DNA of 64,000 nucleotides from Chromatium okenii (GTDB lineage: Bacteria > Pseudomonadota > Gammaproteobacteria > Chromatiales > Chromatiaceae). The translations under genes and the position numbers were made by a program. Position 1 is the first letter of the stretch, and every line of letters starts with the position of its first letter. Below, one piece after another: positions 28,847 to 37,156 of this stretch. The stretch covers positions 103,736-167,735 of the forward strand of contig NZ_PPGH01000013.1 in the NCBI RefSeq assembly GCF_002958735.1, given 5' to 3'. The notes under the pieces were generated by a model that did not search any database, had not been told where the DNA came from, and was given only the letters and a program-made list of their open reading frames with translations.

Positions 28847-29932
28847 ATGCCAAAAATTATCAAGTTTGATTTACCCATCGACGGCATCAGAGCAAAGAAC
28901 ATTGAGGAAATCCGCGACCATTTCACCCTTGAAATTCTCGCTCATTTCCGCAGCGGGCTGTTGGCAAAATGGCTGGCGGTGCGCAAATTAAGCGAGGAAT
29001 TGGCGGCAGTGCAAGCATTGGATGGTTTGGACGATCACGCGGTGTTGAAGGGATTGTGCGGCGCGTTTGGTGTGGAAGCGGATGATGACTTTATTGCGGA
29101 AGTGCTGCGTGATCCGACGCCAAAATCTACTCCGACAATAGCGGAACTGATGCAGCAATATGAACAAATAGCCGAGTCAGTTTCAGCGGCTAGCAATTCT
29201 GATAACAAGCAAATCATTGATCTTGCCGATGTGCTGCCAATTGAATCTGGTGCAGTAAAGATTATTGAGAATGGTATTGTATGGATGCGTCCGACAAATA
29301 TCGCGGGCGACGGCGTTTTGATTTTCAAGTCGTGCTCAATTGGTGTTCCGATTGGTTTTGAAGGTCGTTATCTGGATTTAGGCAATGGTGATGTGCTGGA
29401 TACTCAGACGGGTAAAATGTGTAAGCACTGCGGGCGGCGTTATTTGGATTTAGGTGATGGAACTGTCGTGGATATTCGCACTGGTTTGCAGTGGATGCGC
29501 TGCTCATTAGGACAAACTTGGAACGGAACTACCTGCTCTGGAAAGGCTTCATATTATAATCAGTATGATGCTAAACGTGCGATAGAAAAACTGAATCGTG
29601 ATGGAGGTTATGCTGGACAACGTGATTGGCGATTACCTTCTCTTCAAGAGTTAAAATCTCTGGTTTATTGTTCTTCTGGTCAACCTAAAAAGTGGAACGA
29701 TACAGATGATAGTTGTAAGGGTGACTATGCTCACCCAACTATTGATCTGGTAGCTTTTCCTATGAGTGATGGTTATTTTTGGTCTAGTTCAAGAGGAACA
29801 AGAAGTGGTGGAGTTTTTGGTACAAAAGCTGAATCTGGAGGATGGCAAGTTTGGTTTCACTCGGGACATGCTTCGGTTGAAGAAGATGGCGACAGCAACG
29901 GCTACGTTCGCCCCGTTCGCGGTGGACAGTGA
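28847..29932 (+). CDS. Modular DUF1566 (Lcl-like) protein with DGR-type variable tail (unit B)
   Basis: 361 residues from the ATG at 28847. Module 1-82 is shared with 23431 and 34708. A duplicated 23-residue piece follows (GRYLDLGNGDVLDTQTGK then RRYLDLGDGTVVDIRTGL). The DUF1566/Lcl core shows QWMRCSLGQTW, DWRLPSLQELKSL and FWSSSRGTR. The end, GWQVWFHSGHASVEEDGD to YVRPVRGGQ, matches the C-type-lectin-like variable region (VR) layout of retroelement targets (W-x-V-x-F-x-x-G ... VR-x-VRGGQ). Likely ligand-binding surface; the partner is unknown. Confidence 0.85.
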   Translation: MPKIIKFDLPIDGIRAKNIEEIRDHFTLEILAHFRSGLLAKWLAVRKLSEELAAVQALDGLDDHAVLKGLCGAFGVEADDDFIAEVLRDPTPKSTPTIAELMQQYEQIAESVSAASNSDNKQIIDLADVLPIESGAVKIIENGIVWMRPTNIAGDGVLIFKSCSIGVPIGFEGRYLDLGNGDVLDTQTGKMCKHCGRRYLDLGDGTVVDIRTGLQWMRCSLGQTWNGTTCSGKASYYNQYDAKRAIEKLNRDGGYAGQRDWRLPSLQELKSLVYCSSGQPKKWNDTDDSCKGDYAHPTIDLVAFPMSDGYFWSSSRGTRSGGVFGTKAESGGWQVWFHSGHASVEEDGDSNGYVRPVRGGQ

Positions 29933-29950
29933 TTTTGATCTTTTTGATTG
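29886..29950 (+). repeat. DUF1566 gene 3' tail repeat, copy in unit B
   Basis: The stretch CTACGTTCGCCCCGTTCGCG, then GTGGACAGTGATTTTGATCTTTTTGATT, extends past the stop codon. It recurs almost unchanged at 35609-35655 and in a relic at 36302-36341. Conservation beyond the stop is expected of the initiation-of-homing region of a diversity-generating retroelement. Confidence 0.7.
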
Positions 29951-29981
29951 ATCCAACGTGCAAACTGAATCGAGGTTAATA

Positions 29982-30170
29982 ATGATTGCAACTGCACAAC
30001 AATTTATTTCGATGTTCAAAGCACTGCCTGCTAATGCACAAAAAGAAGTGCTTTTGAATTTACTCCGCTTGCCGATTGAAATCCCTGATGATGCAGTCGC
30101 CGATGAGGAATTGCGCATTGCTGCTGATACCTTGTTTTTAGAATTGGATCATCGGGAGCTGCGGTATTGA
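29982..30170 (+). CDS. 62-residue small acidic protein (unit B)
   Basis: Near-identical twin of the protein at 24693, with only a handful of substitutions (MIATAQQFISMFKALPANAQ). The start at 29982 is chosen by identity to the unit A copy. The ATPase gene follows 51 bases later, so the spacing is the same as in unit A. Confidence 0.7.
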   Translation: MIATAQQFISMFKALPANAQKEVLLNLLRLPIEIPDDAVADEELRIAADTLFLELDHRELRY

Positions 30171-30221
30171 TTACGAGTTTTCAACCGTTTTTTATGGCAT
30201 TCAATATCGAGATTTCAATTC

Positions 30222-31710
30222 ATGTCCCAATCTCTCACTGAAACAATTCGCGCTCATGTTGAATCGCATTATCCGCTGCTTTATTTACTCACTCACGCCG
30301 AGAATGAAGCCGACGCGCTAATCCGCGATCTCGCCGACGGTCGCAAAATTCTGGAATGGAATATGGCGCGGGGCATGGTCGATTTCGCCACCAAGCGCCC
30401 GCTCATCGCGTGGTGCGATCTCGCCACTGCGCTAGATAACCTGTTAGATCAAGACCTTGAGCATCACGTCATCGTCATCCGCGATGCCCATCTCGGTCTG
30501 CGCGATCAGCCACTGGCCATCGCCCGCCTCAAATTGTTGGTCAATCGCATCCTCGCCGATGACGACAGCGCCGTGACGCTATTCCTGATTTCCTCGCAGG
30601 TATTGCTGCCGCCGGAATTGGAAAAGTTTATCACGCTATTTGAATTACCGTTGCCCGATGAAACGGTGATTAGTGAAGAACTCGACAGCTATACAACCGC
30701 TTATGACACCAATTTAGATGCTGCCAGCCGCAGCAAACTCGCATTGGCGCTGCAAGGTTTAACCCGTTATGAAATCGGGCAACTCATCAATCGCAGTTAT
30801 CAACGCAGCGGCAAAATTAGCCTTGATGATTTAGATTTAGTGCTGACGAAAAAGCGCAGATCATTAAAAAAAGCGGCATTTTAGAAATGCTGACCGTGCG
30901 CGAAAAGTTAGAAGACATCGGCGGTCTCGGCAAATTAAAACCTTGGCTGCAACAAAAAAGTCTGGTGCTCTCCAATTGGCCAGAAGCGCGGGCGTTTGGG
31001 GTTGAACCACCAAAAGGCGTGATGATTGTCGGAATGCCCGGCTGCGGTAAATCCTTGACCGCCAAAGCCACTGCTGCGTTATTCAATTTGCCCTTATTAA
31101 AACTGGATATGGGTTCATTGATGGGCAAATACGTTGGCGAAAGTGAAGGCAATATGCGCCGTGCGATTCAGGTTGCCGAAGCAGTGAGCCCCTGCGTGTT
31201 ATGGGTGGACGAAGTAGAAAAGGCGTTTGTCGGAATTGGTAGCGGCGGCGAAGGTTCAGAAGTAGCAACGCGGTTATTCGGCTATTTTTTAACGTGGATG
31301 CAAGATAAAACCAAGCAGGTATTTGTGATTGCCACTGCCAATGATATTTCCGCATTGCCGCCAGAATTACTGCGGAAAGGACGTTTTGATGAGATTTTTT
31401 ATGTCGATTTTCCCACTGAAACCGAGCGCGTTGAGATTTTCCGCGTGCATTTAGAACGCCGCAACGTTTATCCACGCAGATTCAATTGGAAGAATTGGCG
31501 CAAAAAACGCAGGGCTATTCGGGCGCAGAGATTGAAGCAGTGGTAAAAGAGGCGATTGAAACAGCCTTTGTGCAGAATTGCGCCACGCTTGACAATGCGC
31601 GGTTATTGCGCGTCATCAATAATACGCATCCGCTGCGTGAAGTGATGAAAAAGAAGGTTCAAGAATATGCGGATCGGTTCGCAGAAATGAAAATTAAACC
31701 CGCATCCTGA
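30222..31710 (+). CDS. Ycf46-like AAA+ ATPase (unit B, frameshifted)
   Basis: Same protein as at 24933. It is intact where unit A is broken: [24 protein letters not shown] Walker B and sensor 2 regions are in one frame. It is broken where unit A is intact: at about 30850 (an A lost in CTGACAGAAAAAG) and at about 31466 (a C lost in AACCGTTT). The C-terminus ([20 protein letters not shown] to PAS) is in frame here. Together the two copies define the full protein. Confidence 0.85.
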
Positions 31711-31743
31711 TTGCATTTTTACCCGCGTTTTGCTATTCATTTG

Positions 31744-31780
31744 ACCCGACGTTGCCGCTGGCAATGTCGGGTTTTTTATT
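31744..31780 (+). terminator. Intrinsic terminator between ATPase and effector genes (unit B)
   Basis: Same hairpin as in unit A: CCCGACGTTGCC, short loop, GGCAATGTCGGG, then six T residues. Confidence 0.8.
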
Positions 31781-31811
31781 GTTCACCATTACATTCAATC
31801 GGAGCAGCAAC

Positions 31812-33375
31812 ATGAATCAATCCACTTCTGCAACCAACGACTTTGAATTACTCAACGATGAACAGGTGCAACAGCAACACGCCAATCAAATCGCTGTGCA
31901 GGTGTTTCACGGTGAGGAGAATGCAAAAAAACGGGCAATCTCATTACAAGATTTGTCGATTCTTATAGCCGCCAGCGCCATGAACTGCCCTTGAATGAAT
32001 GGCTCACCAGTGAGTTTCGCTTGTATCCGACGATTTGGCAGGATGACGCGGAAATAATCACCACCACCAATGAGATCATTGTCAGCGTCACGGCAGCAAA
32101 TGAAGCAAAAACGGCGCTGTATACGCATTTGGATAAAGGCAAAAGCCGCGATAGTTGGTTGGCGCAGCGGCTTGAAATGGGCGCTAAACAAGCTGGCGTG
32201 GTCAACGTGGGTGAATACGCCGCTGGAATTGATCGCGCTTTAACGGATGCCAACGATCAATTCCGCGAGGTATTGAATCAAGATGGAACCATCAGCATCA
32301 ATCCGCATTTACATGGTTTGCTGGCGGAAAGCGAAATCGCCAATCAATTTAATATCCGTGCGACCACCAGCGGCTCCACCGTTCGCGCCGAGGTCTTAAA
32401 TGAGACTGGCTGGAATTCGCATGACATTGTATTAAAAGATGCGCGGGAAAACCGATTGAAAACATCAAGTAAAATCCTACGCTGACACCGAGCAACTGAT
32501 TAAAAACCTGAAAGATCACAAGGTTATCCCGAAGGCACGACCATTGTGGTGCATGAAGAGCAAGTGCAGCGGTGCAAGAAGAATTCCAGATCGGAAAGTC
32601 ACCAGCAAGATTGAAGTTGATGATGTTGCGGTAGATATGCCGAGCCGTGAGGAATTAAAACAGCTACAGGAAGATGCACAACGTGATGCTGAAATCCGCG
32701 AATATGAATGGAGTGAAGTCAATCGGGTGAACGTTGCCAAAGCTATTGGCAAACAAGCATTGGCTGGCGCAGCGATTACTGCTGGAATGCAGGGCGCTCG
32801 TATTTTAGGACGGCGGATTTGGAATAGTATCACTGGTAAAGAAAATCCTCGGTAAATGAAGATTTACAGGAATTTTTTGAAAGTTCGGTGAAAAGCGGAG
32901 CCAATGTCGGCGTACAGGTCGCAGTGTCTGGCAGTGGTTGTGGCTGCTAAAAATGGTTGGTTGGGAGCGTTATTAAAAAATACTCCCGCCGGACGCATTG
33001 CCAATATTGTTTATGTCGGTATGGAAAACGCAAAAGTATTATTTAAGTTTGCGACCGGCGAACTCAGCGGTGAAGAAGCCCTTGATGCAGCGGGCAATGT
33101 CAGTTGCAGCGCAATTGGCGGTTTAATGGGCGCAGGTTATGGCATGGCAAGGCGCGGCATTGGGCGCGATTTTTGGCCCAATTGGTATCGCAGTCGGCGG
33201 TTTTGTTGGCGGCGTGGTCGGCGGCATGGCGGGCAGCACCATTGGCGAGGCAGTTTATGCCGGCGGTAAAGCAATTGTTAAAACTGCGGTGAGTGTGATG
33301 AAAAGTATTGCAGAAGGCGTTAAAAACGTGGTGACCAGCGTTGCCAGCGCACTCAATCCGTTGAATTGGTTTTGA
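31812..33375 (+). pseudogene. Nuclease-like / glycine-zipper membrane protein (unit B, multiple frameshifts)
   Basis: A copy of the 527-residue protein at 26521, interrupted by at least eight single-base losses (near 31930, 32443, 32468, 32521, 32572, 32586, 32848 and 32930). The nuclease-like segment and the glycine-zipper end (AIFGPIGIAVGGFVGGVVG) can both still be read in pieces. The losses fall at short G, C or A runs relative to unit A, so sequencing error cannot be excluded; if real, unit B has lost its effector. Confidence 0.8.
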
Positions 33376-33787
33376 GATAAAAACCTATTTTATTGATGAC
33401 AAAAAAGATGATGCAGTGAATTAAATAATATGGAGATTGTGCGGCGATGAAATTGTGGTTGATTTCGTAGTTGACATTGGTGCGCTGAAGTGAATGTGGC
33501 ACTTTAAGAAAAAATAAACCACAGACTTGACTCAATTAGCTTTCAGATATAACCTGAATTCACCGTCAACATGACGGTCGGGATTAGTCTCCTGATGTAT
33601 TGGCGGACATCCGCCGCGCAACGCGGTTTTTTTATGTCTGTCGCATTGACTCCCAGTTTTCATGGTGTAGGACGTGCGGGGAGCTGCAAGGCTCGCCGGT
33701 TCCAGTACTCGGTAGACTAACCCGCACTCCTGCCCGCCCCGATTAGTCTCGGAGTTGGCGGTTTATCCGCAGTTACTGGAGTTTTTT
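33376..33787 (+). ncRNA. C4 antisense RNA-like leader upstream of the KilA-N gene
   Basis: A 412-base gap without a gene, but with strong RNA structure. A stem GTGCGGG at about 33674-33680 pairs with CCCGCAC at about 33720-33726, enclosing GAGC-TGCAAG-GCTC. GATTAGTCTC occurs twice (about 33583 and 33740). In phage P1 and many prophages a C4 antisense RNA precedes ant/KilA-N genes and base-pairs with the ribosome-binding region; the arrangement here fits, by inference. Exact RNA ends cannot be placed. Confidence 0.5.
33611..33633 (+). terminator. Intrinsic terminator in the KilA-N leader
   Basis: CCGCG-CAA-CGCGG (33614-33626) followed by seven T residues. A second small hairpin, GGCGG-ACAT-CCGCC, lies immediately before it and overlaps it. 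It may end the transcript from unit B or attenuate the KilA-N leader. Confidence 0.7.
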
Positions 33788-34630
33788 ATGCCCAACCTCA
33801 CTACTCCCACCATCACCATCGGCGAGATTTCGATCCGTCAGGATGCTGAAGGGCGCTATAGCCTCAACGATCTACACAAGGCATCCGGTGGTATGAAAAT
33901 CCATCAACCAAGCAATTGGCTGGCAAATCAGCAGACAAAAGACCTGATTGCTGAATTGTCTAAGCCATTGAATTTACTCACTCCTGAAAATCTAGGACTG
34001 GAACAAAATCAACCAGTTAAGGTTATCAACGGCGGCAGTAAGCCCGGCACCTACGTCGTGCGTGAACTGGTCTATGCCTACGCCATGTGGATCAGCGCTG
34101 CGTTTCACCTACAGGTTATTCGCACCTTTGATGCAGTTGTCACAGGCGCATTGCAACCACTTACACCTGCATTGCTTTATCAACCAGCAATTGAGATTCA
34201 GATTTTTGAATCCGCTATTCGGGAATTGCGCGTTTCAGAAACCAGCAAGATTCGGATGTACGCTGCTTTTTGTAAAAGCAAAGACATCAATTCCGATTTT
34301 CTGCCGGATTATGTGAATGAACCACAGGTGAAGGCGATTACATCTCTGCTCAAGGACATGAGTAATCCGCTGTATCATCACGTCGCCAAGCTGGTTAATC
34401 CGGCATTGGAAGCAATGGGAATTTTGGAACGGCTGTCACGCAAAAGCACTGGCAATAAAATCAAGCAGTTTTGGAGTTTGACGGAAGAAGGTTTGCAATA
34501 CGGGCGCAATGAAACCAGCCCGAATAATCCCCGCGAGACGCAACCGCTGTTTTTCGTTAATTGCTTTCCTCAATTATTGATGCGATTAGAAGCGCATCGC
34601 GCTGGTAAACTACTACCGCCTGCGCAATAA
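33788..34630 (+). CDS. KilA-N domain protein (phage antirepressor-like)
   Basis: DNA-binding protein, 280 residues from the ATG at 33788. KilA-N signature near residues 16-95: [20 protein letters not shown] and [21 protein letters not shown] winged-helix-like C-terminus ([20 protein letters not shown]) suggests a second nucleic-acid contact. Such proteins control lytic genes or act as antirepressors in phages. No other phage gene is next to it, so this is a stand-alone relic or an island regulator. Confidence 0.85.
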   Translation: MPNLTTPTITIGEISIRQDAEGRYSLNDLHKASGGMKIHQPSNWLANQQTKDLIAELSKPLNLLTPENLGLEQNQPVKVINGGSKPGTYVVRELVYAYAMWISAAFHLQVIRTFDAVVTGALQPLTPALLYQPAIEIQIFESAIRELRVSETSKIRMYAAFCKSKDINSDFLPDYVNEPQVKAITSLLKDMSNPLYHHVAKLVNPALEAMGILERLSRKSTGNKIKQFWSLTEEGLQYGRNETSPNNPRETQPLFFVNCFPQLLMRLEAHRAGKLLPPAQ

Positions 34631-34707
34631 AGCAGCATTTGTCGATTGGGTTGCCAATAGCAGCAACCCAATTGACGATTGGAACCATTCATTTCGGAGA
34701 TGCGTTT

Positions 34708-35637
34708 ATGCCCAAAATCATCAAGTTTGATCTGCCAATTGACGGCATCAGAGCGAAGAATATCGAGGAAATCCGCGAGCATTTTACGCTGGAAATTCTC
34801 GCGCATTATCGCAGCAGATTGTTGGGAAAATGGCTGGCGGTGCGCAAATTGAATACCGAATTGGAAGCGTTACAGGCAATTGACACCAGCGATGACGATC
34901 AAACAGTATTCAAACGCTTGTGCGAGATTTTCGCCGTTGAAGCGGATGATGCCGTGATTGCGGTTTTGTTTAATGATCCTACGCCTAAATTCGGTTTGAA
35001 CATTGCGGAAGTGGTTACGCATAGCGAGACCGATAACCAAGCGATTGATTTTGCGGAATTGCTGCCGATTCAAGCCAACGCAGTTAAACTATTTAAGAAT
35101 CGGGTTCTTTTTTTGGATACGCTCGAATCTTTAGACAACATGACGCTTACTTTAGAAGTAAACGACGGCGCGTTGATTTTCAAAGATTGCTCCATTGGCT
35201 CATCCATTATTAACGGGCGCTATCGTGATTTAGGCAATGGCATAGTGCTAGATATTAAAACCGATTTGCAATGGATGCGCTGCGCTTTGGGGCAAACTTG
35301 GACAGGTGAGACTTGCAACGGAGAAGCGAAAAAATACAACTGGGATGAAGCACATTCAGCAGTCAACGAATTGAATCAACACGGCGGATATGCCGGACAC
35401 AGCGATTGGCGCTTGCCGTCAATTGATGAATTAAAAACGCTGATAGTCAAAGATCAAAAACCGGCTATTGATCAACAGGCTTTTCCCAATACGCCGAAGT
35501 GGTGGTTTTGGTCGGGTTCTCTCCATCATGCCAGCTATTCGGACTTCGCATGGTATGTGGTTTTCAGCAGTGGCGTCGCCTACAACTGCGGTCGGAACAG
35601 CGACGGCCACGTTCGCCTCGTTCGCGGCGGACAGTGA
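34708..35637 (+). CDS. Modular DUF1566 (Lcl-like) protein with DGR-type variable tail (third copy)
   Basis: 309 residues from the ATG at 34708. The N-terminal module is shared with 23431 and 28847 but more diverged (ILAHYRSRLLGKWLAVRKLN). A single GRYRDLGNGIVLDIKTDLQ unit, then QWMRCALGQTWTGETC and DWRLPSIDELKTL. It ends WYVVFSSGVAYNCGRNSDGH and VRLVRGGQ, the same variable-tail frame. No small protein, ATPase or effector follows; a toxin-antitoxin pair does. Confidence 0.85.
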   Translation: MPKIIKFDLPIDGIRAKNIEEIREHFTLEILAHYRSRLLGKWLAVRKLNTELEALQAIDTSDDDQTVFKRLCEIFAVEADDAVIAVLFNDPTPKFGLNIAEVVTHSETDNQAIDFAELLPIQANAVKLFKNRVLFLDTLESLDNMTLTLEVNDGALIFKDCSIGSSIINGRYRDLGNGIVLDIKTDLQWMRCALGQTWTGETCNGEAKKYNWDEAHSAVNELNQHGGYAGHSDWRLPSIDELKTLIVKDQKPAIDQQAFPNTPKWWFWSGSLHHASYSDFAWYVVFSSGVAYNCGRNSDGHVRLVRGGQ

Positions 35638-35695
35638 TTTTGATCTTTTTGATTCTTTAATAAAACCGCATTTCTTTGATAAAAAAAGGGAATGC
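35609..35695 (+). repeat. DUF1566 tail repeat, left copy flanking a toxin-antitoxin pair
   Basis: From the last DUF1566 codons through GATTTTGATCTTTTTGATTC, TTTAATAAAACCG and GGGAATGCAG. It recurs at 36302-36385 with short indels. Together the two copies bracket the antitoxin and toxin genes as direct repeats. Confidence 0.8.
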
Positions 35696-35735
35696 AGGTT
35701 GATTTAGAAATCGCATAAAAAATGAGGTTTTGAAT

Positions 35736-35969
35736 ATGTCGGCACTAATGACTTTGGATCAAGCACTTGAAACGGTATTGCAATTGCCATGCGAGCAACA
35801 AGAAATGCTGGTGCAGATTTTACAACTGCGCCAAATTGAAATACGCCGCGCTGAAATTGCTGCTGAGGCACAATATGCCGTTAATTCTTTTTATGCAGGT
35901 CAATTGCAAGCCAGTTCTGCGGAAGCTGCAATCGCGCAACTACATCAATTTATCGCGCAAGACGAATGA
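35736..35969 (+). CDS. Antitoxin of a RelE-type toxin-antitoxin pair
   Basis: 77 residues from the ATG at 35736. Helical N-terminus (MTLDQALETVLQLPCEQQEM) and an acidic C-terminal tail (AAIAQLHQFIAQDE), as in small type II antitoxins. The stop overlaps the toxin start (ATGA). The exact family is not recognised; assigned by position. Confidence 0.75.
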   Translation: MSALMTLDQALETVLQLPCEQQEMLVQILQLRQIEIRRAEIAAEAQYAVNSFYAGQLQASSAEAAIAQLHQFIAQDE

Positions 35970-36247
35970 GAAAAATCGTTATCACTCCAAAGTTTCAACG
36001 CGCATATCGAAAAGTGACAAAGCGTGATTCTGCACTACAAATTCATCTTGATGATGTCATTCTTATGATGCAACGCGATGTTTTTGCACCGTCATTAGGT
36101 ACACACAAATTGAGTGGTGCTTTGGCAGGACTATGGGCTTGCACCTGTGGTTATGATTGTCGTCTGATTTTCAAATTGGAAAAAGATTCAGAAAGCTGTG
36201 AAGTGATTTTGCTATTAGATATTGGCAATCACAATGAAGTGTACTAA
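35966..36247 (+). CDS. RelE/ParE superfamily toxin
   Basis: 93-residue mRNA-interferase-like toxin. Motifs: TPKFQRAYRKVTKRD, LGTHKLSGALAGLWACTCGY and the C-terminal VILLLDIGNHNEVY, typical of the YafQ/plasmid-stabilisation group. Overlaps its antitoxin by four bases. Confidence 0.88.
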   Translation: MRKIVITPKFQRAYRKVTKRDSALQIHLDDVILMMQRDVFAPSLGTHKLSGALAGLWACTCGYDCRLIFKLEKDSESCEVILLLDIGNHNEVY

Positions 36248-36250
36248 CTC

Positions 36251-36385
36251 CGTACTGGAACATCACTAGCGTGGATTTCTACTATGGCAGAGCAGATAGC
36301 ACCCACGTTCGCGGCGGACGGTGATTTTGATATTTTTGATTCTTTAATAAAACCGAATTCCTTGATAAAAGGAATGCAGTGCTGA
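36251..36385 (+). pseudogene. Orphan DUF1566 3' end (VR relic) and tail repeat
   Basis: Reading from 36252, the frame gives YWNITSVDFYYGRADSTHVR, then GGR and a stop. It aligns with the variable tails at 29.9 and 35.6 kb, and lacks two codons in the VR-x-VRGGQ end. The downstream bases match the repeat at 35609-35695. No upstream gene body remains. It starts immediately after the toxin gene. Confidence 0.75.
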
Positions 36386-36422
36386 TTGAAATAGCTAAAA
36401 TAATTTAAAATAACCAGCGAAA

Positions 36423-37113
36423 TTATGGCAATTGCTGATCTGTATCTAAAGAATTATGGAAATCAAAACGATATAGCAGCCACAACACAATAAACACTCC
36501 AACAAGAAACCAATCTGGACCAATAATCCACAGTGTAAACGGCGTTGCAATCAAGAAAATACGTGTGCCGTTATGATATTGATTCCAGCCAAATTAAGTA
36601 CGTTAGAGACAACAAGATCAGCATCGCCTTCAAAATAATTCGCTGGCAAATTGATGAGAAAACCACTCTGGTTGTAGTAACGTAATGCCAACGAAAAATG
36701 TAAAAACGCATTAAAAAATACGCCAGCCAATGCCAGCAATTTTAGTTTGATCAATAAATCAGAAACTGGTGGAAAAAAACTTAATGCTTGAGATAACGCA
36801 TAGATTTTTTCACTGGTAAAACTCACTTGCATTATACCTAAACCAATCACCATTGATGTTGATGCAAATAACGTTGCTGACATCACCCAATTGCGCATTG
36901 TTTGAATTGCAAGAATATCTTTATCTTTTCACGCAGCGTTTTTACCCAAGCATGACGAAGATAACTAGACCGTCCGCGATGTGTTTGGTGTGGTGTATGG
37001 CGCAGAATCCAACTGAGATAAACATGATAACCTGTCAGCAATAATAGACCTATTGCATCAATTATCATTGCCCAAGGATGATATAGCAACGCAGAAATAG
37101 AAAAACTTGACAT
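36423..37113 (-). CDS. DUF599 family membrane protein (frameshifted)
   Basis: About 230 residues when repaired, with four membrane helices. Pieces in order: MSSFSISALLYHPWAMIIDA, SWILRHTPHQTHRGRSSYLR, MRNWVMSATLFASTSMVIGL, LRYYNQSGFLINLPANYF, and after a lost A near 36582, YHNGTRIFLIATPFTLWIIG to QLP. A further break lies near 36905. Function of the family is unknown. AT-rich, like the SPFH genes next to it. Confidence 0.75.
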
Positions 37114-37156
37114 AAAAATGCTCAAATCGACCGTACACTTAAACTCAGTGCTAAAA

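Larger units (their letters stand above)
28766..33375 (+). repeat. Duplicated island unit B
   Basis: Second copy of the unit at 23371-28104. Its first gene carries a DUF1566 C-terminus instead of the unit A tail. The ATPase and effector genes carry more single-base losses than in unit A, most at runs of two or three identical bases. Where A has a loss, B usually has the intact base, and the reverse. Confidence 0.9.

Noticed and set aside
22000..36400. Possible CRISPR array or reverse transcriptase in the island
   Set aside because: No regularly spaced short repeats and no RT motif (YxDD context) were found on either strand.
22725..36610. Shared word AAATTAAGTACGTTA at about 22725 and 36593
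   Set aside because: A 15-base AT-rich match is expected about once or twice by chance in 64 kb.
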